This document shows positions 54,677-62,408 of a stretch of 64,000 bases of DNA, in pieces. The notes beneath the pieces are model-generated. The model worked only from the letters and a program-made list of their open reading frames with translations. It made no database searches and was not told the origin of the DNA. Every line of letters begins with the position of its first letter. The stretch's first letter is position 1. Where the stretch lies: positions 62,001-126,000 of the forward strand of contig CAZQDZ010000007.1 of assembly GCA_964591455.1 (NCBI GenBank), given 5' to 3'. Made by a program: the position numbers and the translations under genes. Source of the DNA: RFSX01 sp964591455. GTDB taxonomy: Bacteria > Bacteroidota > Bacteroidia > Chitinophagales > Saprospiraceae.

Positions 54677-56620
54677 ATGAGCAAATTCTTTGGAGTCCTA
54701 GACTTAAATGATTGTCAGATAGAGCAAAAGAAATTAGAGAATGAAGTAAATGCAAATCCCATTAGTGGATATTCTTATACTTTTTGGAATAACCACAACA
54801 TATCCTTTGGATATAAGAAGACATTGTGTGACCGTGATAGTACTCATGAGAATTTTTTTGAGCATCTAAGTTATCCTGTCTACATAATAGGTGATATTAG
54901 GCTTGACAATAGAGATGAGCTAATTAGAACCCTAGGTCGAAAACATTCTGAAATCTCCGATTATGAAATAACCTTACTATATTACTTAAAATATAAAGAC
55001 AGATGTGTAGATCATTTTGTTGGAGCATTCTCCTTCGCAATTTGGGATGATCGAGAGAAATTATTGTTTTGTGCTCGTGATCATATTGGTGTTAAACCAT
55101 TTTTTTACTACCTAGACAATAACAAATTTGTTTTCTCCCCTATCCTACAAGATATAATAAAATTAGAGGGTGCCGATCTAAGTATTAATGACAACTATGT
55201 ATTTCATATCTTAGGTAGAATGCAGCTTCGGAATGAAGAAACCTTTTACAAAAGAATAAAGACTATTCCTCCAGCACATACACTTTTGTTGCAAGGCAAG
55301 AATCTACAGGTCAATAGATACTGGGAATTGGATTATGAAAAAAGGCTAATCTTAAAAAATGATACTGAATACATAGAGGCTTTTAGAGAACATTTCTGGG
55401 AAGCTGTTAATTGTAGATTAGACTATAACCAAACAAATGGTATAGAATTGAGTGGAGGACTTGATTCTTCCGGTATTGCCGTTGCCGCAAATGACCTCTT
55501 AAAGAAAAAAGGCAAGGAATTGCATACTTTTTCTTACGTAATGAAAAAGGAAGACAGGGGTAACGTATTTCCATATGAAGATGAAAAAGACTTAATAGAT
55601 GAATTGTGTATGAAGAGCGGAATTGACAAGAAGTTTTTCATTGATGCAAGCGTTTTTAATTCTTACGTTGATTATTTAGATTTTTCACTTTGGCTCAATG
55701 GAGGAGTAAACATTCATTGTGCAGGACATCTAGATAGCTTGAAAACGGAGGCAGAAATAAAGGGAGTTTCCGTATTACTATCTGGTTTTCTTGGTGACAA
55801 TATGGTTTCATCTTTTGCGGAAAATTATTTTCTAGAATATTTAAACGAAGGGCAGTATAGAAAATACTTGTATTCTATTTTGAAACGGCCAGCTTTAATA
55901 AAAAAAGGACTGAAGTTTGGATTCCTATTTTTTATAAATATAATGAGCAGAAGTTATGCTGAGTCTATGAATCAAAAATTCCAACCTCGAAAAGTAAGTC
56001 TAAAAAATAGAGGTCTTGACAATATCTTTTTTTCGAGAGAAATACTCAATAAATACCCAGAATTAACAAATAAGTTACTGCCATTAAAAAGTACAAAATT
56101 AAACTTCAATTTCAGACAATTAGAATGGAACAAGTTGTGCGGAAAACCAGTACAGAAAAGACTTTCAGGTGAATATGTCGGCAGCTTATATAGAGGGATG
56201 GAAACCAGATACCCCTTAGCAGATATTCGACTTTTACAGTTTGTTTCTTCGATACCAGCACATCAGAAAAGAAATGAAAAGTATCAGAGACTTATCTACA
56301 GGCGCGCCTTTAATAATAGTTTGCCAGACAGTATTGCTTGGCAAAAACATAAAACGCGAACAACTATGCCATTTGCTTATGCAGAAAATCTAGCTAACTT
56401 TAATATATTGAAAGAATGGCTCATTTCCATGAAGGATGATAATAACCAAAGTATAGTAAATGTTGATAAATTGATAAAAATGTCAGATTCTTTAATATCT
56501 GAAAAATCGATGAATGATGGGAAACCTAGATATGCTCGAAAACAACTAAAATCATATTTATTGATGAGATACTTCCAAAAGAACGGTACTAATAATTTGC
56601 ATTCATTTAAAATTAATTAA
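54677..56620 (+). CDS. Asparagine-synthase-like lasso macrolactam synthetase (C protein)
   Basis: A 647-aa protein of asparagine synthetase B architecture. The N-terminal domain starts MSKFFGVLD without the Cys2 that is the glutaminase nucleophile in true AsnB, as in lasso cyclases; VYIIGDIRLDNRDEL and FVGAFSFAIWDDREK are retained. The ATP-pyrophosphatase loop ELSGGLDSSGIA lies at about 257-268. The C-terminal helical region contains GMETRYPLADIRLLQFVSS, like AsnB/LasC. Lasso C proteins adenylate a side-chain Asp/Glu and join it to the new N-terminus. Overlaps the following gene by one base. Confidence 0.88.
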   Translation: MSKFFGVLDLNDCQIEQKKLENEVNANPISGYSYTFWNNHNISFGYKKTLCDRDSTHENFFEHLSYPVYIIGDIRLDNRDELIRTLGRKHSEISDYEITLLYYLKYKDRCVDHFVGAFSFAIWDDREKLLFCARDHIGVKPFFYYLDNNKFVFSPILQDIIKLEGADLSINDNYVFHILGRMQLRNEETFYKRIKTIPPAHTLLLQGKNLQVNRYWELDYEKRLILKNDTEYIEAFREHFWEAVNCRLDYNQTNGIELSGGLDSSGIAVAANDLLKKKGKELHTFSYVMKKEDRGNVFPYEDEKDLIDELCMKSGIDKKFFIDASVFNSYVDYLDFSLWLNGGVNIHCAGHLDSLKTEAEIKGVSVLLSGFLGDNMVSSFAENYFLEYLNEGQYRKYLYSILKRPALIKKGLKFGFLFFINIMSRSYAESMNQKFQPRKVSLKNRGLDNIFFSREILNKYPELTNKLLPLKSTKLNFNFRQLEWNKLCGKPVQKRLSGEYVGSLYRGMETRYPLADIRLLQFVSSIPAHQKRNEKYQRLIYRRAFNNSLPDSIAWQKHKTRTTMPFAYAENLANFNILKEWLISMKDDNNQSIVNVDKLIKMSDSLISEKSMNDGKPRYARKQLKSYLLMRYFQKNGTNNLHSFKIN

Positions 56621-57183
56621 TGAAGCCTATATTGAAGAATAAAGCTAAAACAGTCTATCGCTTAGGGAAAGTAGAAACTAAGTCCATAGATGATCTCATC
56701 TTAAAGATTCCAGAAAAAATTTGGCAAATGGAAACAAAGAATCGAGACAATGATTTTTCTTGTTTCACACAGACACAGCATATTATTTTCAAATTCAATT
56801 TGAATACAGTCGAGCATAAATCCTTTTCGAATAGACCTTTGTGGAAAATATGGGAACCTGTCTTACTTCCTATAATGGAACAAGCAGTTGCACCGTATGG
56901 TTACAAAAATGGGATTATACCCAAAGCGATGTTAGCAAGATTATCTGCAGGTGGGGAAATAGATGAACATATAGATGCTGGCCCTAGGAATAGGCAAATC
57001 CATAAAATACATATACCTATACAAACAGATCCGGAGGTTTTATTTTATGTGGATGCCGAACCGTTCCATCTTGCCAAAGGGTATGCATATGAAGTTAATA
57101 ACATTGTAAGGCATAAGGCCATTAATAATAGCAAGGAAGCGCGCATCCACCTTATTTTTGAATACTTCGATGGAGATTTATGA
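56620..57183 (+). CDS. Aspartyl/asparaginyl beta-hydroxylase-family dioxygenase
   Basis: A 187-aa Fe(II)/2-oxoglutarate enzyme of the AspH fold. Iron ligands: His117 in EHIDAG (H-x-D, Asp119) and His165 in NIVRHKAINN; Arg175 in EARIHLIFEY would bind 2-oxoglutarate. IHKIHIPIQTDPEVLF and AKGYAYEVNN are also family landmarks. AspH enzymes hydroxylate side chains, classically Asp/Asn. The visible core candidate has no Asp/Asn, so the site is open. Translationally coupled on both sides (1-nt and ATGA overlaps). Confidence 0.85.
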   Translation: MKPILKNKAKTVYRLGKVETKSIDDLILKIPEKIWQMETKNRDNDFSCFTQTQHIIFKFNLNTVEHKSFSNRPLWKIWEPVLLPIMEQAVAPYGYKNGIIPKAMLARLSAGGEIDEHIDAGPRNRQIHKIHIPIQTDPEVLFYVDAEPFHLAKGYAYEVNNIVRHKAINNSKEARIHLIFEYFDGDL

Positions 57184-57800
57184 TGATTTCGCATCATTAT
57201 AAGTTCATATTTATTGCGAATCCAAAATCTGCAACGCATGCTATAAGACATGCATTGAGACCCCTGCTTCACAAATATGATTGGGAACAATGTATCTTAT
57301 ATGAAGATAAGAAGTTTCCTATCTCAGCTATAGCATCCCTAAAGCATGGACATATAACCTTATCCCAAATAAGCCCATTTTTCCCAGGTAATACCTTAGA
57401 CTTTTATTTCAAATTTGGATTTATTAGAGATCCTTATGAACGATTTGTATCAGGATGTAAATTTCTATACGGTAAAAACAGAAAATTCCTCGAAAACCCT
57501 AATTCTTTCATGAAAATGCAGATTTCAAAGCCGAAATCAATGCAGCAAAAGGTGATTTTCCAACCACAATCGTACTTTTTCATGAATGATAAAGATGATA
57601 TAGTAGTAGATTATGTAGGGAAATATGAAAATCTTAAATATGATTTTTCCTATATTTGTAATGAAATAGGCTTAAATCAGCTTAAACTGGAGTCTTATAA
57701 TGAATCTATAGATTTAGAAATAGACTTTGATATAGAACTTTATGAGTTAGTATCAACTTTTTACAAACGTGATTATTTATTAGTTAATCAATTGACTTAA
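57180..57800 (+). CDS. Sulfotransferase family protein (Sulfotransfer_2-like) D
   Basis: A 206-aa protein with FIFIANPKSATHAIRHALRP at about 9-28 (N-P-K-S-A-T-H, the 5'-phosphosulfate loop of carbohydrate/Sulfotransfer_2 enzymes) and FGFIRDPYERFVSGCKFLYG about 79-98 (3'-phosphate motif with Arg and Ser). The C-terminus is short. It begins within the hydroxylase stop (ATGATGA) and ends 27 nt before the candidate precursor start, so it is a firm member of the RiPP operon and a candidate tailoring enzyme. Confidence 0.83.
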   Translation: MMISHHYKFIFIANPKSATHAIRHALRPLLHKYDWEQCILYEDKKFPISAIASLKHGHITLSQISPFFPGNTLDFYFKFGFIRDPYERFVSGCKFLYGKNRKFLENPNSFMKMQISKPKSMQQKVIFQPQSYFFMNDKDDIVVDYVGKYENLKYDFSYICNEIGLNQLKLESYNESIDLEIDFDIELYELVSTFYKRDYLLVNQLT

Positions 57801-57826
57801 ATGATTACCCCCCTAAAAGACTTAAA

Positions 57827-57963
57827 TGAAAGATTCTAAACAACTAAAAGACTGGAAAATTCCAGAAATGAAAGAGTATACTGTCGATGTGGTACAAGCA
57901 GGAACTAGAACTGAGGGTTCTGAGGTGATTGGACCTTTTACTTCATATAAGGTTACCTCATAG
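57827..57963 (+). CDS. Candidate lasso peptide precursor, reading frame broken near its start
   Basis: The frame 57841-57963 is open after TAA at 57838. Its first ATG is at 57868, giving 31 aa. Upstream in the same frame are WKIPEM (aromatic-x-x-P-x-hydrophobic, the lasso leader motif bound by RRE proteins) and QLKD. ATG at 57827 (MKDS) is out of frame by one base; one inserted A would read MKDS joined to KQLKDWKIPEM and a normal 45-aa precursor. The core GTRTEGSEVIGPFTSYKVTS has Gly1 and Glu8 for an 8-residue ring; starting one residue earlier gives Ala1-Glu9, as in paeninodin. It ends in Ser, the phosphorylation site in kinase-bearing lasso peptides. Overlaps the convergent sulfotransferase by 6 nt. 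Confidence 0.6.
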
Positions 57964-58818
57964 GTAACCAAGCTTTTTCATCATCAATTGGTGTTGGTCT
58001 ATCAGTTTTTGCTTTTGAATTAAGGTAAGTTCTTTTTTCCAACTGATTTTGTGACCCTTTCTGAAGAACTCTTTAGATTTTGGGTTCTTTTCTCTGAATG
58101 GCGAAATCTTCTCTTTAGCTTTTAAGACGTTAAAGGATGATTTACTCACTGCTGTTGCAATCTCTGATTTTTTAAAATCTAGATTTAATTCTTTGAGTAT
58201 ACGCTTGAACTCCTTATTGGGGTCATCTAAAAGATTTTCATATTTTACAAGAATCAGCTGGTCTAAATTTAGTTTTGTCCACTCCAGTACATGGTTGTTA
58301 AGACTTCCTATGTGCTGATCAAAGAAAATTTCTCTATTTATTCCTTTTGATTCTTCTTCAAAACCTGCTGTTTCCTTAGCCATATATTTAATGGTATCAT
58401 CTATAGAAGTATTTCTATGATTAGCTAATGAAGGAGCTATAGCTAAGGGATTTCTCACTAAATAAATGACCTTGTGTAATCGTGACGCATCTATAAAATA
58501 AGGAGTATTCTGATGGTTCTTGATAAAGAGTAAGCGATCTGGTGCTTTTGTATCTATATAGTGTCCAATAACCTCTCTTTTATATTGCTGAGCCTCTCTA
58601 AAGGTCAGGTAACTTGGTTCTAGACCAGTAGAATCTTCAAAAACATCTTTACTATAGAATCCGTAATCATTGATGAGATGATTAATATCAATTTCATTTT
58701 CTGTAAATAAGGCTGTAAAAAATGCCCTTACCCAGGTATTTCCACATTTCGGGTAGGAAGATAGCCAAACAACTTTCCCTTTATGCTTCTTTAGTTGTGT
58801 TAGAGCTTTTAAATTCAT
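57958..58818 (-). CDS. Sulfotransferase domain protein (Sulfotransfer_1-like) E
   Basis: A 286-aa PAPS-dependent sulfotransferase. WLSSYPKCGNTWVRAFFTAL at about 18-37 is the 5'-phosphosulfate loop (consensus YPKSGTTW; Ser and Thr changed to Cys and Asn here), HKVIYLVRNPLAIAPSLANH about 118-137 is the 3'-phosphate motif, and FFRKGHKISWKKEL with the downstream Gln-rich helix is the RKGxxxxWK C-terminal signature. It overlaps the kinase gene by 38 nt and the precursor stop by 6 nt. Paralogue of the sulfotransferase at 63115-63945. Confidence 0.87.
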   Translation of the reverse strand: MNLKALTQLKKHKGKVVWLSSYPKCGNTWVRAFFTALFTENEIDINHLINDYGFYSKDVFEDSTGLEPSYLTFREAQQYKREVIGHYIDTKAPDRLLFIKNHQNTPYFIDASRLHKVIYLVRNPLAIAPSLANHRNTSIDDTIKYMAKETAGFEEESKGINREIFFDQHIGSLNNHVLEWTKLNLDQLILVKYENLLDDPNKEFKRILKELNLDFKKSEIATAVSKSSFNVLKAKEKISPFREKNPKSKEFFRKGHKISWKKELTLIQKQKLIDQHQLMMKKLGYL

Positions 58819-59728
58819 TCTCTATTTCATCAATAAAAGTATTAAAGGAATATTCTTGATATACAGGTCTTGATATTTTGATCATTGGGACATGAGTAGC
58901 AATATCTACAATGGACTTGAATATATCTTTTTGAGTTCTTAAGCTTTTAAGCTGACCTTTCTTAAAGATGTTTTTTCTAAGATAAGTCATTTTTTGAGGT
59001 ATTGATTCCAGATTTTCTCTTTGTATGCTTCTTACAAGCGGAGACGCTTCTAAGAAAATCACCTTTCTTATAGGTAAAGAATGTGATATGAAAGAGTCGT
59101 GAAAATGATTTTTATACTTTTTAATGCCTTCACGTATCTCAGTACATGTGGAATACAGACTACTATTTAGTGCTTTAATACTATCTTCCCAATGTCTTGT
59201 GGTCGGTATACTAGCGTAAGCAAAGAATTTATTGTTCTCAGCTTTAGATGGAGTAATAACACAGACATCGTCAGTAAATATGGGATAACCACGCAGATTT
59301 AGAAAAGCAACAGTAGTGGATTTTCCAACTCCCGATACTCCGCAGAAAAGGATTAATTCATCTTGATGAATAATTGATGAAGCATGGAGTGGAATCTGTA
59401 GTCTTTGGTGAAGAATAGATGCCATGACAGAACCTAGTAAAAAGAGACAAATACTCTTCCAATCAGGATTTTCTTGTAAGGGTTCTACGACTATTGTATG
59501 ACCACCAAAAGTATGGTATCTAACTTGGTCTGGCATTTCAAGCAAAAATTCATTTGGTCTAGCCCAATGAAATACTTTCTTTGTTACATTCGGACCTTCT
59601 AATTTTATAGGTGTTTTACCTAATTTAATTGTCACGTCAACAGTGCCTACTCCATCCCCAATTGTCATGAGGTCTTCGATGGAAAACTCAGATTGTATAA
59701 TCAATCCAAATCCATTGTAATAATGCAT
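58781..59728 (-). CDS. HPr-kinase-like lasso peptide kinase
   Basis: A 315-aa protein with the HprK C-terminal kinase fold: IPLHASSII (catalytic-type His at 115), Walker A GVSGVGKST at 130-138, then an acidic FTDDVCVI (Asp pair, about 152-159). The N-terminal ~100 residues are not the HprK regulatory domain but a beta-rich region seen in RiPP-associated versions. In lasso clusters such kinases phosphorylate the C-terminal Ser of the precursor. No HPr or PTS genes are near. Overlaps the sulfotransferase E gene and the small ORF upstream. Confidence 0.85.
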   Translation of the reverse strand: MHYYNGFGLIIQSEFSIEDLMTIGDGVGTVDVTIKLGKTPIKLEGPNVTKKVFHWARPNEFLLEMPDQVRYHTFGGHTIVVEPLQENPDWKSICLFLLGSVMASILHQRLQIPLHASSIIHQDELILFCGVSGVGKSTTVAFLNLRGYPIFTDDVCVITPSKAENNKFFAYASIPTTRHWEDSIKALNSSLYSTCTEIREGIKKYKNHFHDSFISHSLPIRKVIFLEASPLVRSIQRENLESIPQKMTYLRKNIFKKGQLKSLRTQKDIFKSIVDIATHVPMIKISRPVYQEYSFNTFIDEIENEFKSSNTTKEA

Positions 59729-59853
59729 TCTATCTGAAAATTATTTGCTCCAACTAAGTAATTTAGTAATGGACAACTTGATGTAAATCTTTCTTTACCC
59801 AAATCTAACAATATTAAATCTTCTATTTGATTTGGGTAGAATACGATTATCAT
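59701..59853 (-). CDS. Small 50-aa protein in the kinase operon, possibly RRE/B-protein-like
   Basis: An ATG frame of 50 residues starting 11 nt after the glycosyltransferase stop and overlapping the kinase start by 28 nt, exactly in the packing style of the operon. It includes IEDLILLDLGKERFTSSCPL, which resembles the DLvLLDLxxxRYxxL strand pair at the N-terminus of lasso B proteins and PqqD-type RREs. The likeness is short and needs a profile search. It could instead be a stand-alone small protein or a second RiPP-related peptide. Confidence 0.45.
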   Translation of the reverse strand: MIIVFYPNQIEDLILLDLGKERFTSSCPLLNYLVGANNFQIECIITMDLD

Positions 59854-59864
59854 TTGTTCTATAC

Positions 59865-60707
59865 CTAAGTCTGTGTACGATATCTATTATGCTCAGCCCA
59901 CCAAAAATCACAAGCCTGCTTAGTCATGGATGTATTGTCCACAACTTTTGTAGACCAAGGCTTATCTGCTCCTAGAAAATGTAATAGAATACTATCCTCT
60001 ATTTTCAGTCCATATTGCTCATTTATGTCTGCAGCACTCTTTAATAATAGGTTATATTTAGGAGGTAAGAAATTTACCCTATTGTAAAAAAAACGATTTA
60101 AAATATATTGGTCAGTATGATGAGTTTTGAGAAATCTAAAGTTCTTAGGTTGAAAGAATTTTAGAATAGAATCATAAGTTGTAGCAGGCAGTAATTTATT
60201 ATTAATTAGAAAAACACCGGTATTAAAGGAATCAAGAGTCAACTTGTTTTCAAGACTATCTCTATTTACAGGCCTAAAGGAGTAGATCTCTCTTTTCTTT
60301 CCTGCATAAAACTGATTATCAAGGGCTGCAGAAAGGAAATAATCCTCAGTTTCAAATAGACATTTTAAACTCCCCTGGCAAAGTATATCACTATCTAAGA
60401 AAAGAACTTTATCATATTGTGGTAAATTGAAAGCTTGAATAGAGAAAAAGCGGCGGTATTTCTTAGTGAAATATTGATGTGTAGCGCAAAGAGATTTAAT
60501 ATTTTCAGATAGTCTAGTCCCTATATTTTCAAAGTACACATTTGGGAATATATCGAATTCTTCTTTCTCCTTATCCGTTATGTTATCCTCATATACTATT
60601 ATATCGCCCTTAAACCACTTATTATGTTTGAAAATACTGAATACCAGTACTTTCGTACCTATGCAGAACTGCATATCTGAAACTGTAACAATTGCTAATT
60701 TGTCCAT
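59865..60707 (-). CDS. GT8-family glycosyltransferase
   Basis: A 280-aa retaining glycosyltransferase of the LgtC/glycogenin type. LAIVTVSDMQFCIGTKVLVFSI at the N-terminus, the metal-binding D-x-D in VLFLDSDIL (Asp105, Asp107), FNTGVFLINNKLL about 180-192, DQYILNRFF, and the C-terminal HFLGADKPWS (H-x-x-G-x-x-K-P-W, the second metal/UDP motif). It would transfer hexose from UDP-sugar to a sugar, lipid or peptide. First gene of the minus-strand sub-operon GT8-small ORF-kinase-sulfotransferase. A broken paralogue lies at 50859-51220. Confidence 0.88.
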   Translation of the reverse strand: MDKLAIVTVSDMQFCIGTKVLVFSIFKHNKWFKGDIIVYEDNITDKEKEEFDIFPNVYFENIGTRLSENIKSLCATHQYFTKKYRRFFSIQAFNLPQYDKVLFLDSDILCQGSLKCLFETEDYFLSAALDNQFYAGKKREIYSFRPVNRDSLENKLTLDSFNTGVFLINNKLLPATTYDSILKFFQPKNFRFLKTHHTDQYILNRFFYNRVNFLPPKYNLLLKSAADINEQYGLKIEDSILLHFLGADKPWSTKVVDNTSMTKQACDFWWAEHNRYRTQT

Positions 60708-60773
60708 TAGTCGTATCTTGAAGGTAGAATTAAGCGCTCTCTTTAAGTTTACAGAATAATATATAAATCAAAA

Positions 60774-61160
60774 ATGCTATTTCTAGAAGTAATTTACTCT
60801 ACTATCCTAGTTGAATTCTATTTGAGATTTCTACCATACAAAAAGACCAAAGAGTTATGTAGTTTAAATATAAATACTTCACAATTTAATACCACAAAAG
60901 TAGATATTAAGTTTTTGGTTTCTCTGAAAGAAAAACTCAAAACAATTAATCGAGTAATTCCTGCTTTTAACTGCTATAATCAAGCGCTCACAGCTAGATT
61001 AATCCTGACTAAAAGAGCATATAGGACAACTTTGCTGATTGGGTTTAAAATGGATGCTAATGAAGAACTAAAGGGTCATGCTTGGCTTAAATGTGAAAAT
61101 AAAACAATTACTGGAGGTGTCAGAAGAAAATTATATAAAGTTTCATATTCGTATCATTAA
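60774..61160 (+). CDS. Lasso peptide B2-type transglutaminase-like leader peptidase
   Basis: A 128-aa protein of the lasso B2 (McjB C-terminal domain) family. The catalytic Cys is Cys67 in AFNCYNQALTARLIL, and the His is His102 in KGHAWLKCENK, matching the C...HAW pattern; LLIGFK precedes the His. An N-terminal amphipathic/hydrophobic segment (LEVIYSTILVEFYLRFLP) is usual. B2 cleaves the leader from the precursor before ring closure. It lies 6 kb from B1, with the minus-strand kinase block between. Confidence 0.87.
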   Translation: MLFLEVIYSTILVEFYLRFLPYKKTKELCSLNINTSQFNTTKVDIKFLVSLKEKLKTINRVIPAFNCYNQALTARLILTKRAYRTTLLIGFKMDANEELKGHAWLKCENKTITGGVRRKLYKVSYSYH

Positions 61161-61175
61161 AGATGATAGATACAA

Positions 61176-62357
61176 GTGAGAATTGAGTGGGTTTTAAAGC
61201 TTACGAGGAAATACAAGAGTGCGAAAAGGCTAATACCTTATGACGTACCAAAAGCTTATCCAGACAAGCTTAAGTTAGCTTGGAAAAGTCAATTATTCAG
61301 GTCTAACCCTGCTTTTAGTGCCCTTTACGGTTTATCTAAAATATTGACTTATCCAATAGCATACTTCTTTGTCTTTACTCAATGGAAAAATAAGATTGTA
61401 CAGCTTTCAGAAGTCAATAGAAGAGAAATACATCGTTTAGTCTTTATCGATATAATCCCGATTCGATACTACTTTTTCTTTGAATTACACAAAAAGTCTA
61501 ACTGGGAACTTAGACACCTATACCTTTTCGATAGTATTCTATTGCATTGCTATGGGACTACAGGTAATAAAGCGGAACGGGAAATACTTAATAACAAGTA
61601 CGCTTTTAATAAATTCTGTATGGATAATAACTTACTTGCACCTGAATTATATGGCAGTACAATTGGAGGTAAACTAATATTAGAGAAAGACCTACATGGT
61701 TTTATTGGACAGGATTTTATTATTAAGCCAACAATAGGATCAAAGGGGAAGGGTTTTAGCAAAATGATCTATAATAAAACTGAAAACACATATCATTCTT
61801 CAAGTTTGGATAAGTCATTTTCAAGTGATTCATTCCAACTGTTCATACAGCGAGAACTAAAAAAAGGAAACTTCATATTGCAAGAGCATATAACCAATCA
61901 TCCTTCGATCCAAAAGCTAAGTAATGGCTCATTAGCTACAGTGAGGATTATAAGTTTTCTTGATTCTAATCAAGAGCTAAAAATTCTTAGACCAATATTG
62001 CAAATTCCATTAGGTGAAAGCATTACAAGTCATTTTAATAACGATACACTTGTATATAGCATAAATCAGGAATCTGGAAAAGTAGCTTTTTGCCTAAAGG
62101 GAAAAAATAGAACTAATACTATAGATCTTGTAATACCATTCTGGAACAAAATTATTTGTGCAGTTTTAAAGGCTCATAGGCTATTATCTTCAATCTCATT
62201 AGTGGGATGGGATATAGCAATTTCTTCGGAGTCTTTCTATTTATTGGAAGGGAATCTAAAACCATCTTTAGATATTCATCAAAGAGCTCCTTTTACACCT
62301 CTTATAAATACCGCCTTTTATGAAGCTTTCTTAAGCCACTTAGAGAAAAGAAATTAG
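61176..62357 (+). CDS. ATP-grasp protein (sugar-transfer-associated ATP-grasp type)
   Basis: A 393-aa protein starting at GTG 61176, 15 nt after the B2 stop. ATP-grasp landmarks: NKYAFNKFCMDNNLLAPELY near 142-161, FIIKPTIGSKGKGFSKMIYN about 186-205 (Lys and Gly-rich loop), LQEHITNHPSIQKL, TVRIISFLDSNQELKILRP and GWDIAISSESFYLLEGNLKPS at 345-365 (metal-binding Glu/Asn). This resembles the alpha-L-glutamate-ligase-related ATPgrasp_ST family, often found in surface-sugar loci. Its role in a lasso cluster is unclear: amide/peptide ligation or carbohydrate modification. Confidence 0.8.
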   Translation: MRIEWVLKLTRKYKSAKRLIPYDVPKAYPDKLKLAWKSQLFRSNPAFSALYGLSKILTYPIAYFFVFTQWKNKIVQLSEVNRREIHRLVFIDIIPIRYYFFFELHKKSNWELRHLYLFDSILLHCYGTTGNKAEREILNNKYAFNKFCMDNNLLAPELYGSTIGGKLILEKDLHGFIGQDFIIKPTIGSKGKGFSKMIYNKTENTYHSSSLDKSFSSDSFQLFIQRELKKGNFILQEHITNHPSIQKLSNGSLATVRIISFLDSNQELKILRPILQIPLGESITSHFNNDTLVYSINQESGKVAFCLKGKNRTNTIDLVIPFWNKIICAVLKAHRLLSSISLVGWDIAISSESFYLLEGNLKPSLDIHQRAPFTPLINTAFYEAFLSHLEKRN

Positions 62358-62408
62358 AATGAACATACTTTACTTTGAATTTACAACTACCCACTTTAGC
62401 TTTAGATT

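Noticed and set aside
54677..56620. Plain asparagine synthetase for amino-acid metabolism
   Set aside because: The N-terminus is MSKFFG with no Cys2, and the gene sits between an RRE protein and tailoring genes; lasso cyclase fits better.
57827..57963. Reading the precursor as an intact 45-aa ORF starting MKDSKQLKDWKIPEM
   Set aside because: Base-by-base translation shows the ATG at 57827 runs MKDSNN then TAA. The longer product needs one extra base, so I report it as a broken frame only.
58781..59728. Regulatory HPr kinase/phosphorylase of a PTS system
   Set aside because: The N-terminal HprK regulatory domain is not recognisable and no HPr or PTS gene is nearby; position in the RiPP cluster favours peptide phosphorylation.
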